52,758 nt of DNA, taken from Pseudomonas baetica (GTDB lineage: Bacteria; Pseudomonadota; Gammaproteobacteria; Pseudomonadales; Pseudomonadaceae). The notes beneath the pieces are model-generated. The model searched no databases and was not told the DNA's origin. It saw nothing but the letters and a program-made list of their open reading frames with translations. Made by a program: the position numbers and the translations under genes. This document shows positions 1 to 7,466 of this stretch, piece after piece. How positions within the stretch are numbered: the stretch's first letter is position 1; each line of letters opens with the position of its first letter. The stretch lies in contig NZ_JAIHLQ010000043.1 of NCBI RefSeq assembly GCF_019733355.1, positions 1-52,758 of the forward strand. The letters are read 5' to 3'.

Positions 1-39
1 ATCATTGGGTCCCAGGTTCGAGTCCTGGTCACGGAGCCA
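1..39 (+). tRNA. tRNA-Asn, 3' part only
   Basis: The window opens inside a tRNA. Visible are the end of the anticodon arm, the variable loop, a complete T arm (CCAGG-TTCGAGT-CCTGG), the acceptor strand TCACGGA, discriminator G and an encoded CCA. The sequence matches the 3' half of Pseudomonas tRNA-Asn(GTT) as I remember it. The anticodon itself lies outside the window, so the amino-acid identity is inferred. Confidence 0.8.
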
Positions 40-48
40 ATTTCAAAC

Positions 49-125
49 CGGGGTATAGCGCAGTCCGGTAGCGCGCCTGCTTTGGGAGCAGGATGTCAGG
101 AGTTCGAATCCCCTTACCCCGACCA
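49..125 (+). tRNA. tRNA-Pro (TGG)
   Basis: Complete cloverleaf of 77 nt. The acceptor CGGGGTA pairs with TACCCCG, discriminator A is followed by an encoded CCA, and the anticodon arm CCTGC-TTTGGGA-GCAGG exposes TGG. It is identical to the tRNA at 305-381. It sits in a tRNA cluster, 9 nt after tRNA-Asn and 5 nt before tRNA-Lys, so the three are probably cotranscribed. Confidence 0.97.
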
Positions 126-130
126 TTTTT

Positions 131-206
131 GGGTCGTTAGCTCAGTTGGTAGAGCAGTTGGCTTTTAACCAATTGGTCGTAGGTTCGAATCCCACACGAC
201 CCACCA
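131..206 (+). tRNA. tRNA-Lys (TTT)
   Basis: Complete 76-nt cloverleaf. The acceptor GGGTCGT pairs with ACGACCC, discriminator A is followed by an encoded CCA, and the anticodon loop CTTTTAA exposes TTT. It is the third tRNA of the cluster. Confidence 0.97.
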
Positions 207-270
207 TTTTTGAAACCAGTTAGCGCTGGGATCGAATCTTAAGATCAGAGGCCAAAAGCGCTGATCGAAG

Positions 271-302
271 AAGGCGATCTTTGAAAGGATCGCCTTTTTT
301 TT
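271..302 (+). terminator. Rho-independent terminator inside the tRNA cluster
   Basis: A 9-bp stem AAGGCGATC (271-279) / GATCGCCTT (288-296) is followed by a T run. It ends the Asn-Pro-Lys transcript only 3 nt before the second tRNA-Pro, so that tRNA depends on readthrough or on its own promoter. Confidence 0.85.
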
Positions 303-304
303 AC

Positions 305-381
305 CGGGGTATAGCGCAGTCCGGTAGCGCGCCTGCTTTGGGAGCAGGATGTCAGGAGTTCGAATCCCCTTACCCCGACCA
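305..381 (+). tRNA. tRNA-Pro (TGG), second identical copy
   Basis: 77 nt, base-for-base the same as the tRNA-Pro at 49-125, with encoded CCA. It lies directly after the terminator at 271-302 and directly before another at 386-422. This is a direct duplication of one tRNA within 260 bp. Confidence 0.97.
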
Positions 382-385
382 TATT

Positions 386-422
386 AAAAATCCTCGTATC
401 GAAAGATACGGGGATTTTTTTT
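386..422 (+). terminator. Rho-independent terminator after the second tRNA-Pro
   Basis: Hairpin AAAAATCC.CGTATC (386-400) / GATACG.GGATTTTT with a GAAA loop and a T run to 422. It closes the tRNA cluster. Confidence 0.88.
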
Positions 423-525
423 GTCCTCACGAAAGACAAATCCCTTCAAGTCATCGTACAACTTGCCGATAGCCCGCTAACAAGAGGGGGCTGCCATTGC
501 TTTGCCCCTTGATTCTGACCACTAC

Positions 526-536
526 AAGAATAAGGG
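526..536 (+). promoter_or_regulatory. Candidate Hfq/Crc CA motif at the chemoreceptor ribosome binding site
   Basis: AAGAATAA (526-533) fits the AAnAAnAA catabolite-activity motif and overlaps the Shine-Dalgarno AAGGG (532-536) ahead of the ATG at 545. The 12-mer ACAAGAATAAGG recurs in the acs leader. Repression by Hfq/Crc is inferred from motif and position only. Confidence 0.5.
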
Positions 537-544
537 CGCTCGTC

Positions 545-2170
545 ATGTTGCTTCGTCAGTTGAATATTGCTCCTCGAGCAGCATTGGGCTTTGCCCTGAT
601 CGCGGTACTGGTGGCATTGCTTGGGGTGTTTGCGCTCGGACAGATGTCGAGTATTCGCGACAGTGAGGTTGCGGTAGAAAATCAGTGGTTGCCGAGCATT
701 CGCGGCGGAGACGAAATTCGCGAACTGATGTTGCGTATTCGCACCATTTCTTTGCGCATGGCGCTGGATCAGGATCCGAAGAACATCGCCACTTACCGCA
801 GCCAGATGGACATCCGTGACAAAGAGTTGAGCGAGAAAATCGCCGCTTACGACAAACTGGTCACCACCCCCGAAGGCCGGCAGATTTATGATCAGTTCAA
901 AAAGACCTTCGCGGCTTACCGTACCGGCATTGCGCAATCCTTCACCTTTGCAGAGCAGGGCAAGCGGGGTGAGCTGACCAAGCTGCTGCTGGTCGATATG
1001 AAAACCGTGGTCGACGGCTCCGGTAAACAGCTCAATGATCTGGCGGATCTGTTCGCCAGACAGGTTGCCGTCGAAAGCCAGAACTCTGCAGCGCACTATG
1101 AAACGTCGCGAATGATCGTTAGCGTGTTCATCGCTCTGGCAGCGCTGGCGACTGTCGCTTTGGCGATGTTGCTCACCCGCAGCATCGTGCGCCCGCTAAG
1201 TAGCGCTGTCAGCGCCGCGGAGAGTGTGGCGCAAGGGGACCTGACCCGCCCCATCGAGACCCACGGCAACGACGAAGTCAGCCGCTTGCTCAAAGCGTTG
1301 GCGACCATGCAGCAGAACCTGCGCGAAACCCTGCAAGGGATCAGCGGTTCGGCCACGCAGTTAGCGACCGCTGCTGACGAGCTCAGTGCGGTGACGCTCG
1401 ACAGCACACAAGGCCTGCAACAGCAAAACAACGAAATTGAGCAGGCAGCGACGGCTGTGAATGAGATGACCACGGCCGTGGAAGAGGTTGCACGCAACGC
1501 GGTGTCGACGTCTGACGCCACCCGGCAATCCAGTGAATCGGCGCATCTGGGGCAAGAGCGGGTCAGTGAAACTGCCAGTGCCATCAATGCGCTGGTCGGC
1601 GATGTGCAACACACGGGGGATCTGGTGCAGTCGTTGGCCAACCAATCGCAGGACATTGGCAAAGTGCTGGACGTGATCCGGGCGATTGCCGAGCAGACCA
1701 ACCTGCTGGCGCTCAATGCGGCCATTGAGGCGGCACGGGCAGGCGAGAGCGGTAGAGGTTTTGCTGTCGTCGCCGATGAGGTGCGAGCGCTGGCTTATCG
1801 TACGCAGCAATCGACCCAAGAGATCGAGCAGATGGTGCAAGGCATGCGCAACGGTTCGAGCCTGGCGCTCGATTCGATGCAGGCCAGTGCCGCGCGAGCC
1901 ACGACCACGCTGAAATTGGCTGAGCGTGCGGGTGAGGCGCTACAAACCATCACGTCTTCGGTGCATGAGATCCATGAGCGCAACCTGGTGATTGCCAGTG
2001 CCGCCGAAGAACAGGCTCAGGTGGCGCGGGAGGTGGATCGCAACCTGTTGAATATTCGCGACCTTTCTGTGCGTTCCGCTGCCGGAGCCGACCAGACCAG
2101 CGCTGCCAGTCATGAGTTGTCGCAACTGGCCAATGCCTTGCAGGGCATGGTGCGGCGATTCCAGTTGTAA
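545..2170 (+). CDS. Methyl-accepting chemotaxis protein
   Basis: A 541-aa transmembrane chemoreceptor. A first membrane helix lies at about residues 12-32, followed by a periplasmic region of about 155 residues that looks like a four-helix-bundle ligand domain. A second helix (about 190-212) leads to a HAMP domain with a glutamate/aspartate-rich loop. The long cytoplasmic coiled coil carries the invariant tip EQTNLLALNAAIEAARAGE and ends in VRRFQL, without a CheR-docking pentapeptide. The ATG at 545 is preferred to the in-frame ATG at 497 because AAGGG sits 8 nt ahead and the first helix then begins normally. The ligand cannot be told from sequence. The gene stands alone between the tRNA cluster and a REPIN. 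Confidence 0.95.
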   Translation: MLLRQLNIAPRAALGFALIAVLVALLGVFALGQMSSIRDSEVAVENQWLPSIRGGDEIRELMLRIRTISLRMALDQDPKNIATYRSQMDIRDKELSEKIAAYDKLVTTPEGRQIYDQFKKTFAAYRTGIAQSFTFAEQGKRGELTKLLLVDMKTVVDGSGKQLNDLADLFARQVAVESQNSAAHYETSRMIVSVFIALAALATVALAMLLTRSIVRPLSSAVSAAESVAQGDLTRPIETHGNDEVSRLLKALATMQQNLRETLQGISGSATQLATAADELSAVTLDSTQGLQQQNNEIEQAATAVNEMTTAVEEVARNAVSTSDATRQSSESAHLGQERVSETASAINALVGDVQHTGDLVQSLANQSQDIGKVLDVIRAIAEQTNLLALNAAIEAARAGESGRGFAVVADEVRALAYRTQQSTQEIEQMVQGMRNGSSLALDSMQASAARATTTLKLAERAGEALQTITSSVHEIHERNLVIASAAEEQAQVAREVDRNLLNIRDLSVRSAAGADQTSAASHELSQLANALQGMVRRFQL

Positions 2171-2236
2171 GTTGGCCGGCGCAAAGAACGGTGGTGAGCT
2201 CAGTCAGGCACCTCGTCTTTCGCTCAACACAAACCC

Positions 2237-2327
2237 CGTGGGAGCGTGCTTGCTCGCGAAAGCGGTCTATTAGCCAGCACATTGGCCGACTGATCCACTG
2301 CCTTCGCGAGCATGCCCGCTCCCACAG
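2237..2327. repeat. REPIN (inverted pair of REP palindromes)
   Basis: The left arm GTGGGAGCGTGCTTGCTCGC and the right arm GCGAGCATGCCCGCTCCCAC are inverted copies flanking about 40 nt of unique sequence. This is the typical P. fluorescens REP doublet. It sits between the convergent 3' ends of the chemoreceptor and ndh and may help end both transcripts. Confidence 0.9.
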
Positions 2328-2336
2328 GTTTTTACA

Positions 2337-3635
2337 TCAATGCAGTTTCAGGCGAGGCTCAGTCCCGCGGCCAATCTTGCTGCCCAGCATCAGCATCGCC
2401 GTGCGGAACGGCCCGTACAGCGCCATCTGGTGCATGCGATACAGCGACACGTAAAACATCCGCGCCAGCCAGCCTTCGAGCATCACGCTGCCGGTCAGAT
2501 TGCCCATCAAGTTACCCACAGCCGAAAAACGCGACAGCGAGATCAGCGAGCCGTAGTCGGTGTATTTGTACTCCGGCAGGGTCTTGCCTTCGATGCGCAG
2601 TTTCAGCGATTTGGCCAGCAGCGACGCTTGTTGGTGCGCGGCTTGCGCGCGTGGCGGTACGTTGCGGTCGGAGCCCGGTTGCGGGCACGCGGCGCAGTCA
2701 CCGAAGGCGAAGATGTTCTCGTCGCGGGTGGTCTGCAGGGTTGGCAGCACCTGCAGTTGATTGATGCGATTGGTTTCCAGTCCGTCGATGTCCTTGAGGA
2801 AGCCCGGTGCACGAATGCCGGCTGCCCAGACTTTCAGGCTGGCGTTGATCACGTTGCCGTCGGCGGTGATCAGGCTGTCCGCCGTCACTTCGCTGACTGC
2901 GGCGTTGGTCATCACATTGACCCCGAGTTTCTCCAGGGTCTTGTGCACTGGCCCGCTGATGCGTTCTGGCAGGGCAGGCAACACCCGTGGCCCGGCCTCG
3001 ATCAGGGTGATGTGCATGTTTTCCGGTTTGATCCGGTCCAGCCCGTAAGCCGCCAGTTCATGGGCGGCGTTGTGCAGTTCCGCTGCCAGTTCGACGCCCG
3101 TGGCGCCAGCGCCGACGATGGCCACGCTGATCTGCTCGACCACATCGGTTTGCCCGGCGTGCGCACGCAGATAGTGGTTGAGCAGTTGCTGGTGGAAACG
3201 CTCGGCTTGTTTGCGGGTGTCGAGGAACAGGCAGTGCTGCGCTGCGCCCTCAGTGCCGAAATCGTTGGTGGTGCTGCCGACGCTGATCACCAGCGAGTCG
3301 TACTGCACTTCGCGCGCAGGCACGAGTTCGATGCCGTTTTCGTCATAGGTCGCGGCCAGCTGGATTTTCTTCTGTGTGCGATCCAGCCCGCTCATGCGGC
3401 CCAACTGGAACTCGAAGTGGTTCCATTTGGCTTGGGCGACATAGTTGAGTTCGTCTTCGGAAGAGTTCAGCGATCCGGCGGCCACTTCGTGCAACAGCGG
3501 TTTCCAGATGTGCGTCAGGTTAGCGTCGACCAGCATCACACTGGCCGTGCCGCGCTTGCCCAGAGTCTTACCCAGACGGGTAGCCAACTCCAGACCGCCG
3601 GCGCCGCCGCCGACAATAACAATACGATGGGACAT
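2337..3635 (-). CDS. ndh: Type II NADH dehydrogenase
   Basis: A 432-aa single-subunit NADH:quinone oxidoreductase that feeds electrons to the quinone pool without pumping protons. There are two Rossmann folds: an N-terminal FAD site GGGAGGLE and a central NADH site IVGAGATGVELAAEL. A later FAD segment reads IFAFGDCAACPQ. The C-terminal region is hydrophobic/amphipathic and fits peripheral inner-membrane attachment. The ATG at 3635 was chosen because it puts the FAD motif at the usual N-terminal position; an upstream TTG at 3650 is less likely. The closest neighbour on the same strand is a small membrane protein gene 63 nt upstream. Confidence 0.95.
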   Translation of the reverse strand: MSHRIVIVGGGAGGLELATRLGKTLGKRGTASVMLVDANLTHIWKPLLHEVAAGSLNSSEDELNYVAQAKWNHFEFQLGRMSGLDRTQKKIQLAATYDENGIELVPAREVQYDSLVISVGSTTNDFGTEGAAQHCLFLDTRKQAERFHQQLLNHYLRAHAGQTDVVEQISVAIVGAGATGVELAAELHNAAHELAAYGLDRIKPENMHITLIEAGPRVLPALPERISGPVHKTLEKLGVNVMTNAAVSEVTADSLITADGNVINASLKVWAAGIRAPGFLKDIDGLETNRINQLQVLPTLQTTRDENIFAFGDCAACPQPGSDRNVPPRAQAAHQQASLLAKSLKLRIEGKTLPEYKYTDYGSLISLSRFSAVGNLMGNLTGSVMLEGWLARMFYVSLYRMHQMALYGPFRTAMLMLGSKIGRGTEPRLKLH

Positions 3636-3698
3636 GGGGATAACTCGCAAGGTTTTTAAAGGAAATCGGTGCGGTTACCCGAGCGAGCGCGATGCAGC

Positions 3699-3872
3699 TC
3701 ATAGCGTCAGGTAACTGATAAATCGGCTCAGCAGGCCCAGACCAATGGTCACTGCCAGCACCAGCACCAGGAGCATCCACGGCCGGAAAGGCCGGCGCTC
3801 GACTCGGTGTTGGGACAGTTGCAGGTACTCTTCGACATGTTTCTGATCTTCGGGGTTCAGGCGGCTGGTCAT
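3699..3872 (-). CDS. Small membrane protein, DUF3094 family
   Basis: A 57-aa protein starting MTSRLNPEDQKHVEEYLQ. A charged N-terminal half is followed by one hydrophobic helix, roughly residues 33-53 (MLLVLVLAVTIGLGLL), so it is probably a single-pass inner-membrane protein. I recognise it as the DUF3094 family, found next to ndh in Pseudomonas. Function is unknown. The reading frame is complete from ATG at 3872 to TGA at 3699. Confidence 0.85.
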   Translation of the reverse strand: MTSRLNPEDQKHVEEYLQLSQHRVERRPFRPWMLLVLVLAVTIGLGLLSRFISYLTL

Positions 3873-3923
3873 AATGGCCTCGTCAGGTAGACGTTGCTGA
3901 ATGTGCAGAAGCTACAGCGGTTT

Positions 3924-4451
3924 TCAACCGGGGTTGAACGCAGCATAGCCGCTGTCCGGAACAGGTTCGACGGACACACCGTCGTCGAGGCGAATGATCC
4001 CGCTTTGTAACACTCGTGCGGTGATTCCGCCATGCCCGCGCACCGCTTGAAAGGTGCCGGGGCCGAGGTTGTTTTGCAGGCGGGCGCAAGGCTGACACCA
4101 GCCCGTTGTCTCGAAAATCGCCTGACCGATGCGAAAGCGTCGGCCCTTGAGGCTGAACAGGTTGATGCCGCTGATAACGAGATTACGCCGCAGATCCTCA
4201 GGCTTGACCGGTTGATCGTGCGAGCGCCCCATCAAGGCGCTGATCACGGCGAGATGCTCCCACTGGATCAGCGTCACCTGCCGCGCGTTGCGGATGCCGG
4301 GGCGAGCGTGATCGCCAGTCAGTCCGGCTTCCAGCCGCGCTTCCACGGCATCGAGTTCGATCATCGGCCCACGGGATTCTGGTCGCACGCCGATCCAGCG
4401 CACACGGCCGGTTTGCGGTACGTCGGCGATCAATTGTTGAAGTGGCGTCAC
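3924..4451 (-). CDS. MOSC domain protein
   Basis: A 175-aa MOSC-domain protein. The family binds a sulfur-liganded molybdenum cofactor through a conserved cysteine, here in TTGWCQPCARLQ (about residues 116-127). MOSC proteins handle or deliver Moco sulfide, or act in reduction of N-hydroxylated compounds; the substrate here is unknown. The start is GTG at 4451, supported by a 4-bp GTGA overlap with the upstream DUF1780 gene, which implies translational coupling. Confidence 0.88.
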   Translation of the reverse strand: MTPLQQLIADVPQTGRVRWIGVRPESRGPMIELDAVEARLEAGLTGDHARPGIRNARQVTLIQWEHLAVISALMGRSHDQPVKPEDLRRNLVISGINLFSLKGRRFRIGQAIFETTGWCQPCARLQNNLGPGTFQAVRGHGGITARVLQSGIIRLDDGVSVEPVPDSGYAAFNPG

Positions 4452-5074
4452 AGGCTGATTCCTACGTCGAAAACGATGCTACGGCCCAGGTTGCTGCGCA
4501 GAAAATCCGGTGCATCGGGGTGCGCGAACAACACGCGGGCGAACGTCGGGCCGACGAGGGACAGCGAGCGCCAGCCTTGGCGCAAATATTCGGTGGGGGG
4601 CGGAAAGTGGCTGTTGAGATCCAGAACCTCACGCTTGAGGCTGGCGAAAGCGATGATGTCCAGTTCGCCCAGATCCATGCCGCGCTCCTTGTAGTTGTGG
4701 GCTTTCTTGCGCAAGGTCGGCGCCAGTCTGAGCAGAAATTCATTGGCCGGAATCCGTCGCGGCTTGGCTTCGCGGCGCACCAGTTGGCTGAGGGAGAATG
4801 CACTGCGCCGGCGCTGCAATTCGTCGCGCCATTCATCGTTGAGTCGCCGCCCTTCATCCAGAACGAAGAACACCTCGAAATTGGCATCACGAAACAACAC
4901 GTCCGGCGGCTCGCCGGCCGGGGCGAACTCGTCGGCGCGGTAGGGAATGTTGAGGCCTTGCAGCAGGCGCTGGCAGACCCAACGCTCACGCTCCCATTTG
5001 CGGGCATTGGACAGGAACGCGTTGGCTTGCTCGGCCGCGATGGTCAGCAGGCGTAAATAATCTGAGTCATCCAT
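4448..5074 (-). CDS. DUF1780 protein, putative endonuclease-like
   Basis: A 208-aa soluble protein of the Pseudomonas DUF1780 family, starting MDDSDYLRLLTIAAEQ. A segment at about residues 55-72 (PPDVLFRDANFEVFFVLDEG) has the look of a PD-(D/E)XK nuclease core. Pfam's description of DUF1780 as a putative endonuclease, as I recall it, fits, but no activity is established here. The ATG at 5074 is chosen over an in-frame upstream start at 5125. Its 3' end overlaps the MOSC gene by 4 bp, so the two form an operon. Confidence 0.8.
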   Translation of the reverse strand: MDDSDYLRLLTIAAEQANAFLSNARKWERERWVCQRLLQGLNIPYRADEFAPAGEPPDVLFRDANFEVFFVLDEGRRLNDEWRDELQRRRSAFSLSQLVRREAKPRRIPANEFLLRLAPTLRKKAHNYKERGMDLGELDIIAFASLKREVLDLNSHFPPPTEYLRQGWRSLSLVGPTFARVLFAHPDAPDFLRSNLGRSIVFDVGISL

Positions 5075-5204
5075 AGGCCCAAGCTTAGCGTTCAAATGCG
5101 ACAAGCAGAAAGCCTTGCGTGGCAAAGTGCGTCAGTGGGCAGTCTGGATGGGCGGTGTAGACTGACGGAAATCGTCCATTGAACGTAAACCGAGGGGATT
5201 GAAC

Positions 5205-5672
5205 GTGAAATCACGCTGGTTACTGTTGTTCGCTCTTGTTCCGCTGTTGGCTCATGCGCTCGATACCGGCGAGCAACTCGCCCCCTGGACGTTGCTGGAT
5301 CAGAACGATCAGGCATACACACTCGACAGCACGACCACGACGCTGCTGGTGGCCCGTGACATGGAGGGCGCCAAGCTGATCAAGGAAGCGCTGAAGGATC
5401 AGCCCAAGGGCTATCTGGAGGCGCGTCACGCGGTGTTCGTTGCCGACATCCAGCGCATGCCGACGTTGATTGCCAAGATGTTCGCTGTGCCCGCCATGCG
5501 TGACTACAGCTATCGGGTCATGCTCGACCGCGAGGGTCGCGTCACGTCGCGCTACCCCGGCGCAGAAGGTCAGGTGTTGTGGCTGCAACTGAAAGATGGC
5601 CGATTGCTTGAACAGCATGAATATGCCAACGCCGCCGGACTGCGCGAGGCACTGGAGAACGCGCGGCCATGA
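5205..5672 (+). CDS. Secreted/periplasmic protein of unknown function
   Basis: A 155-aa protein with a clear signal peptide (MKSRWLLLFALVPLLAHA, cleavage after AHA). The mature part has a thioredoxin-like flavour (GEQLAPWTLLDQNDQAYTL resembles the start of peroxiredoxin-like folds), but no catalytic cysteine is present. Some annotations call relatives FAD/FMN-containing dehydrogenases, which the sequence does not support. GTG at 5205 is preferred to TTG at 5199 because GAGGGG then lies 7 nt upstream. The 3' end overlaps the next gene by 4 bp. Confidence 0.75.
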   Translation: MKSRWLLLFALVPLLAHALDTGEQLAPWTLLDQNDQAYTLDSTTTTLLVARDMEGAKLIKEALKDQPKGYLEARHAVFVADIQRMPTLIAKMFAVPAMRDYSYRVMLDREGRVTSRYPGAEGQVLWLQLKDGRLLEQHEYANAAGLREALENARP

Positions 5673-6358
5673 TCGGCGCCGAGGTGCTGTCGACTGAAAG
5701 CCTGGTACTGGGCTGGCTGATTTATTCGCCGGTGCTGCTCTGGGCGATCTTTCGCGCACCTTGGGTCGAATTGTTCAGCGACCGCCGCCGTCAGCATTTG
5801 CTGTTCGGCACGGTGTTCGCGCTGTTTCTGTTGTGGCTGGTGCGCAGGGATTTTGACACGGGAGTGTCTTATCACTTCATCGGCATGACGGCAGTGACGT
5901 TGCTGCTGGACTGGCCGCTGGCGGTTGTTGGCGGGCTAGTGGCGCAAGTCGGCCTGGTGCTGCTCGGACGTCAGGACCTCGCAGCGCTTGGGGTCAACGG
6001 CTCACTGTTCATAGTGCTGCCCGTGCTGGTCACTGAGTGCGTGGCGATCCTCGTCGAGCGTGCGCAACCGCGTAATCCATTTGTTTACATCTTCTGTTCC
6101 GGGTTTCTGGCGGCGGCATTGTCGGCGTTGATGTGCCTGCTGTTCAGTCTGACGTTGCTCTGGTACGACGGCCTCTTTGCCATGCCAGAGTGGCTGGAGG
6201 ACTTCATTGGCTACGTGTGGCTGATCATCTTTCCCGAAGCATTCATCAACGGCATGGTCATCAGTGCGCTGGTGGTGTTCTGCCCGGAATGGCTGGAGAC
6301 ATTCAACCGCACCCGCTACCTTTCGGCGCCGTGGAAGGACGACGATCCCAAATCTTGA
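5669..6358 (+). CDS. Polytopic membrane protein, CbiM/ECF permease-like
   Basis: A 229-aa integral membrane protein with about six hydrophobic helices. The TMs, the embedded V-N-G-S-L segment and the FPEAFINGMVISALVVF stretch near the C-terminus resemble the energy-coupling factor permease (CbiM-like) family, which takes up metal ions. No ECF ATPase or T component is nearby, so transport activity is uncertain. The start ATG overlaps the stop of the upstream secreted protein by 4 bp (ATGA), so the two are translated together. Confidence 0.75.
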   Translation: MIGAEVLSTESLVLGWLIYSPVLLWAIFRAPWVELFSDRRRQHLLFGTVFALFLLWLVRRDFDTGVSYHFIGMTAVTLLLDWPLAVVGGLVAQVGLVLLGRQDLAALGVNGSLFIVLPVLVTECVAILVERAQPRNPFVYIFCSGFLAAALSALMCLLFSLTLLWYDGLFAMPEWLEDFIGYVWLIIFPEAFINGMVISALVVFCPEWLETFNRTRYLSAPWKDDDPKS

Positions 6359-6423
6359 TCCATATCAAACCCGCCACACGCGGGAAATTTCATGCTCGTG
6401 CAAATCCCTTCAGGAGCAGCAGC

Positions 6424-6639
6424 ATGAGTGTTTACGAGTGGGCAAGACATGAGACCCGGCAGAGTCTGGAGATGGCGCAGGAGGTGGGGTTCGATCCGGG
6501 TTTGAGCCTGCGCGCCTTGCTCAGCGCAGTGGTGCAACAGAGCAGGACCGTGCGCAACGCCGAAGACCTGGCCGACGAGTTGCGCTTTTTGGCGCAGAAC
6601 CTCGACGACGATCAGGACTACGGTTTCATGCGGCCCTGA
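6424..6639 (+). CDS. Small conserved protein of unknown function
   Basis: A 71-aa acidic, mostly helical protein beginning MSVYEWARHETRQSLEMAQE and ending DDDQDYGFMRP. AGGAG at 6412-6416 lies 7 nt ahead of the ATG. There is no signal peptide, membrane segment or recognised domain. It may be cotranscribed with the two genes before it (65-nt gap). It ends 6 nt before the convergent yacG stop. Confidence 0.75.
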   Translation: MSVYEWARHETRQSLEMAQEVGFDPGLSLRALLSAVVQQSRTVRNAEDLADELRFLAQNLDDDQDYGFMRP

Positions 6640-6645
6640 ACGGGA

Positions 6646-6846
6646 TCAGTGACGCGGGTCGAAGTCACCGGAAAACAGTTCATCTTCGGCATCCGGGGCG
6701 ACCGGAATCTTGTGTTCTTCGGATGCCCAGGCGCCGAGGTCGATCAGTTTGCAGCGATCGGAACAGAACGGCCGAAACGTGTTCTCAGGCGTGAATTCAA
6801 CGGGCGCGCCGCAAGTTGGGCATTCTACGGTTGGGATCTGGCTCAT
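6646..6846 (-). CDS. yacG: DNA gyrase inhibitor / zinc-binding protein YacG
   Basis: A 66-aa protein with four zinc-ligand cysteines, C9-x2-C12 and C28-x3-C32, and the family segment FRPFCSDRCKLIDLGAWASE. In E. coli YacG binds GyrB and inhibits gyrase. The length is typical. The ATG overlaps the coaE stop by 4 bp (ATGA). The pilD-coaE-yacG arrangement is conserved in Pseudomonas and E. coli relatives. Confidence 0.95.
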   Translation of the reverse strand: MSQIPTVECPTCGAPVEFTPENTFRPFCSDRCKLIDLGAWASEEHKIPVAPDAEDELFSGDFDPRH

Positions 6847-7466
6847 GATTGGCCTCCACTTAAAGTCAGGTAAAAGTCATGCAGACGCTCGACCTCGCTG
6901 TGCAGCCAGGCGAGGTCGCGGTCGTTGACCACCACGTCGTCGGCACGGCTCACGCGGTCTTCGCGGCTCGACTGGGCCTTGAGGATCGCCTGAACCTGCT
7001 GTTCGCTGGTCTGGTCACGCTGCAAGGTGCGTTCGATTTGCAGTTGTTGCGGAGCGTCGATCACCAGAATGCGCTGTGTCATCGCGTATTGCCCGGATTC
7101 GATCAACAACGGCGAAACCAGAATCGCGTAGGGCGATTTTGCCAGCGCTAGATGATGGGCGATTTCCTCGGCGATCAACGGATGGAGCAGGGCTTCGAGC
7201 CAGCGGCGTTCTTCGGGGACTTCGAAGATCAGCTTGCGCAGGGCGGCGCGATCCAGCGTTCCATCAGCCTGTAGCACGCCAGCACCGAAGTGCTCGGCAA
7301 TCTTCGCCAGCGCCGGGCGCCCTGGTTCAACCACCCAGCGCGCCGCGTGATCGGCGTCGACCACATGGATGCCGAGGTCGATGAAGTGCTGGGCCGCGGC
7401 GCTTTTGCCGCTGCCGATGCCACCGGTCAGGCCGAGAATCCAGGTTTTTTCCACAGGGGTATTCAT
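6843..7466 (-). CDS. coaE: Dephospho-CoA kinase
   Basis: A 207-aa P-loop kinase that phosphorylates the 3'-hydroxyl of dephospho-CoA, the last step of coenzyme A synthesis. The Walker A motif GGIGSGKS is at residues 15-22, followed by the family's VVDAD and HPLI segments. The start at 7466 gives the normal N-terminus; an upstream extension to 7670 only reads through pilD sequence. It overlaps pilD and yacG by 4 bp at each end, so it is tightly coupled inside the pil operon. The pantothenate genes panB and panC of the same pathway are also in this window. Confidence 0.96.
   Translation of the reverse strand: MNTPVEKTWILGLTGGIGSGKSAAAQHFIDLGIHVVDADHAARWVVEPGRPALAKIAEHFGAGVLQADGTLDRAALRKLIFEVPEERRWLEALLHPLIAEEIAHHLALAKSPYAILVSPLLIESGQYAMTQRILVIDAPQQLQIERTLQRDQTSEQQVQAILKAQSSREDRVSRADDVVVNDRDLAWLHSEVERLHDFYLTLSGGQS

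Noticed and set aside
2340..3659. 439-codon plus-strand open frame
   Set aside because: Antisense shadow of ndh.
5205..5672. FAD/FMN dehydrogenase annotation for the secreted protein
   Set aside because: No nucleotide-binding motif is present, and 155 residues with a signal peptide are too few for such an enzyme.
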